NCBI GenBank assembly: GCA_946479055.1
Contig: CAMLEX010000419.1
Coordinates: forward strand, 1-5,114
Direction: 5' to 3'
DNA length: 5,114 nucleotides
From: an uncultured Bacteroidota bacterium
Lineage (GTDB): Bacteria > Bacteroidota > Bacteroidia > Chitinophagales > Chitinophagaceae
This document shows positions 1 to 4,930 of the stretch, piece after piece. The notes below the pieces were generated by a model. The model saw nothing but the letters and a program-made list of their open reading frames with translations. It ran no database searches and had not been told where the DNA came from. Within the stretch, counting starts at the first letter, position 1; the number at the start of each line of letters is the position of its first letter. Position numbers and translations under genes: made by a program.

Positions 1-530
1 GTGGACGAAAGTGATTGCCCAGCACCGGTAGAACCTGTAATGCCGGTCGTATAAATATCTTTCAGCAAACCAGCTTTTGCCAAAGGCAATAAACCTAACT
101 GTATAGTAGTAGCAAAACAACCGGGGTTAGCTACATTGTGCGCCGACATTATTTCATCCCTGTTCAATTCTGGTAAGCCGTAAATAAAATTCCGGGATCC
201 CAGTTTCGAACTTTTAGCCAGGCGAAAATCGTTGGCGAGATCTATAACCTTTATCTTGTCAGCGATGGTATTTTCAGAAAGAAATTTTTTTGATTCGCCA
301 TGACCTAAACACAAAAACAGCACATCAATATCGTCACTTAATTCGCCTGTAAATTTTAATTCCGTATCGCCAAGCAGATCCTGATGAACGGAATGAGCAG
401 GCTTGCCCGCATTGCTGCGACTATGAATAAAAGAAACAGCTGTATCCGGATGGTGAATCAATAAACGTATGAGTTCGCCACCTGTATAACCTGCTCCTCC
501 GATAATTCCAACTTTAATTTTTTTAGCCAT
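1..530 (-). CDS. argC: N-acetyl-gamma-glutamyl-phosphate reductase (ArgC), C-terminus cut by window edge
   Basis: ArgC performs the NADPH-dependent reduction of N-acyl-glutamyl-5-phosphate to the semialdehyde, the third step of cytoplasmic arginine/ornithine synthesis. I translated 176 codons from the ATG at 528-530; the frame is open to position 1. The N-terminus carries a Rossmann nucleotide-binding motif, GGAGYTGGELIRLL (residues 11-24). The catalytic cysteine lies in ANPGCFATT (Cys138), and GITGSTGAGQS (about 163-173) follows in the substrate-binding domain. The family is usually a little over 300 residues, so roughly 45% is missing beyond the left edge. The gene lies 39 bp downstream of argG on the same strand, so it is probably in the same operon. 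No Shine-Dalgarno is visible, only an A/T-rich upstream stretch, as is normal in Bacteroidota. Relatives in this phylum may act on the N-succinyl instead of the N-acetyl intermediate; the sequence does not decide this. Confidence 0.96.
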   Translation of the reverse strand, partial: MAKKIKVGIIGGAGYTGGELIRLLIHHPDTAVSFIHSRSNAGKPAHSVHQDLLGDTELKFTGELSDDIDVLFLCLGHGESKKFLSENTIADKIKVIDLANDFRLAKSSKLGSRNFIYGLPELNRDEIMSAHNVANPGCFATTIQLGLLPLAKAGLLKDIYTTGITGSTGAGQSLSS

Positions 531-569
531 AATAAAATTCATCCAAAAAATGTAAAATGAAAAAAGGAT

Positions 570-1781
570 CTACTTATTCCCTTCGCCATTTGCATCTGCT
601 TTTATTAAATGATACATCATCGTCTGATTGCCAAATATCCGGCTGAAGCCTCTTACATCGTTGCCCGTAAAACCAGTATTCATTTCTCCGTATTTTCCAA
701 ATTTGCTATTCATCAGATCATACTTGCTTTCGATGCCGATAACCTGGAAACGATAAGGATACAGTTGTACAAATACATCGCCAGTAACAGTACGCTGGCT
801 GTTTTCTAAAAAGGTTTCAATATCCCGCATGACAGGATCAAGAATCTGGCCTTCGTGTAACCAGTTGCCATAAAACTGTGCCAATTGATCTTTCCAGTTC
901 AGCTGCCATTTTGTAAGCACATGTTTTTCTAATGCATGATGGGCTTTCAATATTACCATCGGAGCAGCAGCTTCAAAACCTACACGGCCTTTTATTCCAA
1001 TGATGGTATCGCCAACATGTATATCTCTGCCTATGCCATACGGTCCGGCCAATGTTTGCAAATATTGAATAGCTTGTGAAGGATGGCTGAATGAATGTTC
1101 ATTTATGCCTTTTAATTCTCCCTTTTCGAAATGTAACACTACTTCTTCACTGCCTGTATTAGTAACCTGCGTTGGCCATGCTTCTTCTGGCAGTACACCT
1201 TTGCTTGATAATGTCTCTTTACCACCTACACTTGTTCCCCAAAGTCCTTTATTAATGGAGTAAGCCGCTTTTTCAAAATTCATTTCAACACCTTTTGCTT
1301 TCAGGTATTCTATTTCTGCTTCGCGGCTAAGTTTTAAATCCCTTATTGGAGTAATGATCTCTACACCGGGTATCATAATATGAAAGATCATGTCAAACCT
1401 TACCTGGTCATTACCGGCACCCGTGCTTCCATGAGCTACAGCGTCAGCCTGTAATTCTTCTGCATAAGTAGCTATATGTAAAGCCTGGCTAAGCCGTTCT
1501 GCGGAAACACTCAATGGATACGTATTATTTTTTAATACGTTGCCATAAATAAGATATTTGATGATACTGTCATAATAGCTTTTTACTGCATTGACGGTTT
1601 TGTGCGATACAACACCCAAAGCATAAGCATGAGCTTCTATTTGTTTTAACTCATCTTCAGTAAAACCGCCTGTATTGACAATGATGCTATGTACTTCGTA
1701 GCCTTTATCTTCCGTTAAATATTTTACACAATAGGAGGTATCAAGACCACCACTGAAACCTAAAACAACCTTTTTAGCCAT
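570..1781 (-). CDS. argG: Argininosuccinate synthase (ArgG)
   Basis: This enzyme condenses citrulline and aspartate, with ATP cleaved to AMP and pyrophosphate, to form argininosuccinate in the penultimate step of arginine synthesis. The 403-residue product is complete and of normal family length. The N-type ATP-pyrophosphatase loop SGGLDTS is at residues 10-16. The conserved HGSTGAGNDQVRFD block, which contributes to nucleotide and citrulline/aspartate binding in the family, is at 117-130. The YSINKGLWGTS block is at 174-184. A GPYGIGRDIHVGD segment (about 246-258) and IKGRVGFEAAAP (263-274) match the usual C-terminal synthetase domain. The start is ATG at 1779-1781, with only 19 bp separating it from the upstream GNAT gene and no Shine-Dalgarno (upstream sequence is A/T-rich). 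It sits between the GNAT gene and argC, which supports one arginine operon. No frameshift or missing active-site block was noticed. Confidence 0.98.
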   Translation of the reverse strand: MAKKVVLGFSGGLDTSYCVKYLTEDKGYEVHSIIVNTGGFTEDELKQIEAHAYALGVVSHKTVNAVKSYYDSIIKYLIYGNVLKNNTYPLSVSAERLSQALHIATYAEELQADAVAHGSTGAGNDQVRFDMIFHIMIPGVEIITPIRDLKLSREAEIEYLKAKGVEMNFEKAAYSINKGLWGTSVGGKETLSSKGVLPEEAWPTQVTNTGSEEVVLHFEKGELKGINEHSFSHPSQAIQYLQTLAGPYGIGRDIHVGDTIIGIKGRVGFEAAAPMVILKAHHALEKHVLTKWQLNWKDQLAQFYGNWLHEGQILDPVMRDIETFLENSQRTVTGDVFVQLYPYRFQVIGIESKYDLMNSKFGKYGEMNTGFTGNDVRGFSRIFGNQTMMYHLIKADANGEGNK

Positions 1782-1800
1782 CGTATTAAATTATCTGTTT

Positions 1801-2520
1801 TTATAAATGGAAGAAATGATGAAACAATGATTTGAGCTTGCTTCCACCACCGCCACTATTATTGTTCTTATCTTTTTTCATAAATGGTCTTAGCAGTTTC
1901 CATTGTTTGAAACGAATCAACCGTTCAAAGCCTTTCGCATTTTCTTTGAAATATTCTTTGGTTTCTTCAGGTTCATAATGGTCTTTGGGATCAAAAAGCA
2001 TAGCTGTGCACATGCAATTCTTTCGTTCCTTGCTCATCAGTATATCATAGTTGACACAGCTTTTGCAACCAGCCCAGAAAGCTTCATCCTGTGTAAGCTC
2101 TGAATAGGTTACCGGTTCATAACCCAGGTCAGAGTTGATCTTCATAACAGCAAGGCCGGTGGTAAGTCCGAATATTTTCGCTTCAGGATATTTTTGCCTG
2201 GAAAGATTGAATATTTTTTGTTTGATCGATTTGGCTACGCCACTTTTCCTGTATTCGGGAGAAACGATCAGGCCACTGTTAGCTACGTACTCTCCATGGC
2301 TCCAGGTTTCGATATAACAAAAGCCTACCCATTTACCGTCTTTAGTTACGGCGATAACAGCTTTACCCTCGTCTATTTTCATTTCAATATATCCAGGGCT
2401 TCGTTTGGCTATGCCGGTACCCCTGGCTTTGGCCGAGGATTCCATTTCATCAGTAATGATGCTTGAATATTTTTTATCATCGTGGGTTGCTACCCTTATG
2501 ATGATCTCTTGATTGTCCAC
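1801..2520 (-). CDS. GNAT-family acyltransferase, probable N-acylglutamate synthase of the arginine operon
   Basis: The likely role is acylation of the glutamate amino group using acetyl-CoA or succinyl-CoA, the entry step of arginine synthesis. This is inferred from its place directly ahead of argG and argC, and from similarity (recalled, not searched) to the Bacteroidota family that includes B. thetaiotaomicron BT3761. With a GTG start at 2518-2520 the protein has 239 residues. The GNAT core runs from about 5 to 165: IIIRVA opens the fold, WVGFCYIETW (64-73) and NSGLIVSPEYRKSGVAKSI (81-99) contain the acyl-CoA loop (R91-K-S-G-V-A96), and GLTTGLAVMKINSDLGYEPV (118-137) follows. A cysteine set (C152, C155, C169, C171) could bind metal. 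The tail is charged and contains NNNSGGGG. The frame stays open to an ATG at 2697, which would add 59 residues, but that extension is Cys/Pro/Trp-rich, unlike the GNAT core, and is encoded by the GC-rich hairpin block, so I reject it. No ATG exists between. The start remains uncertain. Confidence 0.85.
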   Translation of the reverse strand: MDNQEIIIRVATHDDKKYSSIITDEMESSAKARGTGIAKRSPGYIEMKIDEGKAVIAVTKDGKWVGFCYIETWSHGEYVANSGLIVSPEYRKSGVAKSIKQKIFNLSRQKYPEAKIFGLTTGLAVMKINSDLGYEPVTYSELTQDEAFWAGCKSCVNYDILMSKERKNCMCTAMLFDPKDHYEPEETKEYFKENAKGFERLIRFKQWKLLRPFMKKDKNNNSGGGGSKLKSLFHHFFHL

Positions 2521-2570
2521 GTTAAAAAAATTGAATATTGTCGGATGACCAGTCCTGATACTTTTTTTCG

Positions 2571-2643
2571 GTGAAAGATTCACTGACAGGGGCCGTGGTA
2601 AGGGGTTCGTCCTGTCAGCACACAGGGCGGCGTCGTGGACGAC
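2571..2643 (-). promoter_or_regulatory. GC-rich, hairpin-forming 5' leader element upstream of the arginine operon
   Basis: This block lies within the 301 bp gap (2521-2821) between the GNAT start and the divergent gene. Positions 2581-2640 are about 67% G+C, far above the surrounding A/T-rich sequence. It holds a perfect 8 bp stem, CTGACAGG (2583-2590) with CCTGTCAG (2611-2618), around a 20 nt loop. Abutting it is a small hairpin, GTGAA (2571-2575) with TTCAC (2579-2583). A further near-palindrome, GTCGT-GG-ACGAC, is at 2632-2643. If transcription starts near 2716 the element sits in a roughly 195 nt leader. A run of seven U (minus strand, 2524-2530) lies just before the GTG start, but I see no strong stem immediately ahead of it, so attenuation is not shown. 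It matches no riboswitch class that I recognise. It could instead be a dispersed repeat that landed in the leader. Confidence 0.45.
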
Positions 2644-2722
2644 AGAAGGTAAACAGATCGTAACCCACAGCATACACACCACTTGTAATGGGTGCATGGA
2701 ATGCCATTTGCTTCGTATGTGT

Positions 2723-2750
2723 CAAAATATTACTCACGTTTACAAACAAA
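2723..2750 (-). promoter_or_regulatory. Candidate Bacteroidota-type promoter for the GNAT-argG-argC operon
   Basis: On the minus strand a TTTG box (plus-strand CAAA, 2747-2750) is followed after 17 bp by TATTTTG (plus-strand CAAAATA, 2723-2729). This approximates the -33 TTTG / -7 TAnnTTTG pattern of this phylum's primary sigma factor, with the -7 box one base short. Transcription would begin near 2716. A better -7 box, TACATTTG (plus-strand CAAATGTA, 2766-2773), lies upstream but has no TTTG at the expected distance. Both fall in A/T-rich sequence where chance matches are common. Confidence 0.3.
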
Positions 2751-2757
2751 TTGTAAA
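2739..2757. promoter_or_regulatory. Perfect inverted repeat TTTACAA-N5-TTGTAAA, possible operator
   Basis: Two 7 bp arms, TTTACAA (2739-2745) and TTGTAAA (2751-2757), are exact reverse complements separated by five bases, giving a 19 bp dyad typical in size of a dimeric regulator site. It lies in the divergent spacer and covers the candidate -33 box of the arginine operon, so a protein bound here could block that promoter. It does not resemble the E. coli ARG box closely. No regulator gene is in the window, so the partner is unknown, and the A/T-rich context lowers its weight. Confidence 0.35.
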
Positions 2758-2821
2758 TTGAGGCACAAATGTATAATTTATATTGATTTAACGTGTAATT
2801 TTTTTGTTATAAATACTGATT

Positions 2822-3250
2822 ATGCAAGAATTAAAAGTAGAAGGCAAACGGAAGACTTCCGGAGTGAAAAAAGTTTTTCGAACGTTTGTTATTATTTTGA
2901 TACTTGTATTGGCAGGATATATCTACTGGAAATACTATTATCCCTATACAAGTGATGGAGTTAAGTCAGGTTATTTGAATTTTGCGGTGCGCAAAGGTCA
3001 GCTCTTTAAAACGTATGAAGGAAAACTGATCCAGGAAGGTATCCGCAGCAAAACAGCTGGAGCTATACAATCCAATGAGTTTGAATTTTCAGTTAAGGAT
3101 AAAAGAATATTTGATGTGCTGAAGGTGAATAGCGGGAAGATTTTTGATCTGCATTACAAGGAATACAACGGAGTTATTCCCTGGCGGGGCAATTCAAGGT
3201 ATATCGTAGATAGTATCATTTCAATGCGGGATCCTGAAAACAGGTATTAG
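2822..3250 (+). CDS. Small membrane-anchored conserved protein of unknown function
   Basis: The 142-residue product has a basic N-terminus (KGKRK-like residues 6-18), one clear hydrophobic helix at about 21-36 (TFVIILILVLAGYIYW) and a soluble remainder of about 100 residues. With no signal-peptidase site visible, it is probably a single-pass anchor. The segment GYLNFAVRKGQLFKTYEGKLIQ (split here as about 50-71) resembles a family common in Bacteroidota, which I recall often carrying the label '6-phosphogluconate dehydrogenase'. Nothing here supports that label: there is no Rossmann motif and the protein is far too short. The ATG at 2822 has no Shine-Dalgarno, and the sequence before it is very A/T-rich. 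It is divergent from the arginine operon and convergent with the methyltransferase gene, overlapping its stop by 4 bp, so it appears to be monocistronic. Function unknown. Confidence 0.85.
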   Translation: MQELKVEGKRKTSGVKKVFRTFVIILILVLAGYIYWKYYYPYTSDGVKSGYLNFAVRKGQLFKTYEGKLIQEGIRSKTAGAIQSNEFEFSVKDKRIFDVLKVNSGKIFDLHYKEYNGVIPWRGNSRYIVDSIISMRDPENRY

Positions 3251-3957
3251 CTGTTGCCTGCTAAAAGAAGAAAGATAGCAGGCCGCTTATGTATATCAAT
3301 TTTTTCTTTCTTCCATTCCGCAACTGTTTTCGTTTTTATCCATTCTTTTTCTCCAGTTATGTCAACAGCTATGCAAAGCCTGGTAGAAGGATTGCAGGTT
3401 TTTAGTATTACTTCTATCAATTGATTATTGCGATAAGGTGTTTCTATAAATAGTTGGGTGCAGTTCTTTTTTTTGGATTCTGTTTCCAGTTCTTTAATAG
3501 CCTGCATCCGTTGTTGATTATCAATGGGCAGATAGCCGGCGAAATGGAATTGCTGTCCGTTCATACCACTAGCCATTAATGCCAGGAGTATTGAGTTGGG
3601 ACCAACCAGCGGTTTTACTTCGACATTCATTTCCTGTGCTGCTGCTATCAGTAACTGGCCGGGATCTGCTACACCGGGGCAGCCTGCTTCGCTGATAATG
3701 CCGATGATCTTTCCTTCTTTCAACTTTTGCTTAAAAATGCTGATGGCTTCTTCTTCCGCTTTGTGAATAGTAAACCATTCGTAATTATCAATTACCATCT
3801 CTTTCCATAATTGCTTCAGGAAGCGGCGTGATGTCCGTTCGTTTTCTACAAAAAATACCCCGCATTTTTTTATGGTATCAGTGATATAGGGAGGAATAGT
3901 ATGAAGACCATTTTCATCCAGTAAAGAAGGGATCAGATAAACAATGGCTTGTTGCAT
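3247..3957 (-). CDS. RsmI-like SAM-dependent methyltransferase (tetrapyrrole methylase fold)
   Basis: The 236-residue protein belongs to the tetrapyrrole (corrin/porphyrin) methylase superfamily and most resembles RsmI, which 2'-O-methylates C1402 of 16S rRNA. Visible blocks are VYLIPSLL (6-13) at the N-terminal beta strand, VENERTSRRFL (37-47; RsmI has AEDTRHTRKLL), GIISEAGCPGVADPG (86-100; RsmI has ISDAGTPLISDPG), PLVGPNSILLALMASGM (116-132), FHFAGYLP (137-144) and LFIETPYRN (169-177). These form the SAM-binding cleft in the family. It is shorter than typical RsmI (about 280 residues), and its N-terminus lacks the usual GTPIGNLGD glycine loop, reading IPSLLDENGLH instead. It is therefore probably the separate short RsmI-like paralogue seen in Bacteroidota, with substrate unknown. 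The ATG at 3955-3957 is supported because the first strand follows at once. The stop overlaps that of the convergent plus-strand gene. Confidence 0.88.
   Translation of the reverse strand: MQQAIVYLIPSLLDENGLHTIPPYITDTIKKCGVFFVENERTSRRFLKQLWKEMVIDNYEWFTIHKAEEEAISIFKQKLKEGKIIGIISEAGCPGVADPGQLLIAAAQEMNVEVKPLVGPNSILLALMASGMNGQQFHFAGYLPIDNQQRMQAIKELETESKKKNCTQLFIETPYRNNQLIEVILKTCNPSTRLCIAVDITGEKEWIKTKTVAEWKKEKIDIHKRPAIFLLLAGNS
3256..3283. terminator. Candidate hairpin at the convergent gene junction
   Basis: GCCTGCTA (3256-3263) and TAGCAGGC (3276-3283) form a perfect 8 bp G/C-containing stem with a 12 nt purine-rich loop, starting 6 bp past the plus-strand stop codon. A T-rich stretch follows on the plus strand at about 3298-3310, some 15 nt after the stem. 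That is farther than in a classical intrinsic terminator, so only a loose terminator role for the 2822-3250 gene is suggested. The stem lies inside the 3' end of the minus-strand methyltransferase gene, so codon constraint or chance may explain it. Confidence 0.35.
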
Positions 3958-4000
3958 GCAAATTAGATTACGTTTATAATACTAAACCTGATTTTTTCAT

Positions 4001-4050
4001 TAAGACACTAAACTCACTAAGAACAAATCTTTAACCTTTACATCTTTGTG
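4001..4050. repeat. Possible dispersed intergenic repeat of the CACTAAG/CTTTGTG type
   Basis: The 102 bp spacer 3958-4059 contains two tandem-like units, GACACTAAACTCACTAAG (4004-4021), followed by ACCTTTACATCTTTGTG (4034-4050). CACTAAG (4015-4021) and CTTTGTG (4044-4050) are one mismatch away from being reverse complements, so the block is an imperfect dyad. Sequences built from 'cactaag', 'cacaaag' and 'ctttgtg' words recur in intergenic regions of many bacteria, and this block resembles that class. That is a recollection, and only one copy is visible here. No gene or convincing terminator is seen in the spacer. Confidence 0.4.
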
Positions 4051-4059
4051 TGATAACAT

Positions 4060-4803
4060 CTAACTTTTTACTTTATGTACAGTTAAGGTAGCTGCGATAA
4101 TGGTATAGGCAGGTGCAAAAATAATGAGGGTATGCATCAGATAAAACAAAAAACCATTGCCAATAGCCAATCCTTTATGACGGCCTACAAATTGAATACT
4201 TTGATCAGTTGTAAATTTATTTCGGGCGAAGCCATAATCCAGCATTGAGAAACCAAAGTAATAACATTCCACAACTAAAACGATCAGCGGTGTGACCCAG
4301 CCTATAACCGGAACCAGTGATAAAAGAATAAGACCAAGCAGGTAGATCGTTTGCCAGCCACAATTTCTCATAGCTATATAAATGCCCCTGGCCGCTTCTG
4401 ATTTGATGTCGGACCATCCAGGAGCCCCTTCATTATCTTCGATAATTAATTCTGTTTTCCTGCTCAGGTAAGCAAAAACAGGTGAGCCGATAATAAGGCA
4501 GATATATTTAAAAAAAGAAAAATAAAACAACAATAACACCAGCCAGAGTATAATCCCTGTAAAGGTGAAAAGAAACCCAAGCAAACTATTTTCAAATTTC
4601 TGTATCCAGTCGCTAAGATGCATGATATGGGTAAAATATTCAATAACGGCTGTGGCAGATTTGCCAAAAAAATACATAGCCGTAATAAATAAGATGGTAT
4701 AGATAAGACCTGGAATGAGGACCCATTTCCAGAGTTTATGCTGAGAAATAAAACGATGAGCTTCGCCCCAGGATTGGATTGTTATTACTAATTCTTTAAG
4801 CAA
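4060..4803 (-). CDS. EI24/CysZ-like multi-pass inner-membrane protein
   Basis: With a TTG start at 4801-4803 the product is 247 residues. Hydrophobic segments are at about 25-46, 73-106 (long, probably two passes or a re-entrant pair), 150-190 (interrupted at Pro165) and 214-238. The block EAHRFISQHKLWKWVLIPGLIY near the start and the block VECYYFGFSMLDYGFARNKFT (about 178-198) are characteristic of bacterial EI24-domain proteins, the group that includes the sulfate transporter CysZ. No cysteine-synthesis gene is nearby, so a sulfate role is not supported and the function is open. The frame continues upstream to another TTG at 4927-4929, but there is no ATG. The shorter start is preferred because family members typically begin with an MLKE-like sequence just before the EAHRF block and because a promoter candidate lies between the two. 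The gene ends 102 bp before the RsmI-like gene on the same strand. Confidence 0.82.
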   Translation of the reverse strand: MLKELVITIQSWGEAHRFISQHKLWKWVLIPGLIYTILFITAMYFFGKSATAVIEYFTHIMHLSDWIQKFENSLLGFLFTFTGIILWLVLLLFYFSFFKYICLIIGSPVFAYLSRKTELIIEDNEGAPGWSDIKSEAARGIYIAMRNCGWQTIYLLGLILLSLVPVIGWVTPLIVLVVECYYFGFSMLDYGFARNKFTTDQSIQFVGRHKGLAIGNGFLFYLMHTLIIFAPAYTIIAATLTVHKVKS

Positions 4804-4821
4804 GACCGGATTTTGAGATGG

Positions 4822-4852
4822 TAAATATAATGGTTTAAGATACAAAGGACAA
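4822..4852 (-). promoter_or_regulatory. Candidate promoter for the EI24-like gene
   Basis: On the minus strand TTG (plus CAA, 4850-4852) is followed after 20 bp by TATATTTA (plus TAAATATA, 4822-4829), close to the TTG / TAnnTTTG pattern of Bacteroidota. Transcription would begin about 10-12 nt before the TTG at 4803, which fits the shorter start and leaves almost no leader. The rest of the divergent spacer (4804-4930) must also hold the glycosylase promoter, but no clear match was seen for that. Confidence 0.25.
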
Positions 4853-4930
4853 GATATGAGAGCCGTGATAAGCAAAGACAATTGACAATAATTAATCTTT
4901 GGTAACTTGTAACAGGCAACTGAGTACAAT

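Noticed and set aside
609..809. Open frame on the plus strand inside argG
   Set aside because: It is antisense to a well-conserved gene, has no recognisable motif and no promoter; a chance shadow frame.
1903..2466. Several plus-strand open frames opposite the GNAT gene
   Set aside because: They overlap each other and lie antisense to a conserved coding region; compositions look like reverse-frame translations.
2521..2560. Attenuator-type intrinsic terminator ending at the U7 tract before the GTG start
   Set aside because: The bases just before the U-run are A/T-rich and form no stable stem that I can find; the nearest pairing (GGA...UCC) is only 3 bp.
2521..2697. Signal-peptide-like N-terminus on the GNAT protein (ATG at 2697)
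   Set aside because: A secreted form makes no sense for a cytoplasmic acyl-CoA enzyme in an arginine operon, and the stretch is encoded by the GC-rich hairpin block. The hydrophobic look is best explained as translation of non-coding sequence.
2772..2782. Palindrome TATAATTTATA as an ArgR box
   Set aside because: It is short, made only of A and T in an A/T-rich spacer, and does not match the known ARG box well; chance is a sufficient explanation.
2692..2955. Plus-strand open frame running from the spacer into the 2822 gene
   Set aside because: It overlaps the better-supported membrane protein in another frame and is rich in Cys and Tyr, with no domain.
3233..3244. Small hairpin CCTG-AAAA-CAGG as a terminator
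   Set aside because: The stem is only 4 bp, lies within coding sequence and has no T-run after it on either strand.
4217..4667. Minus-strand alternative frames inside the EI24-like gene
   Set aside because: They are out-of-frame readings of a gene with clear family motifs and membrane segments.
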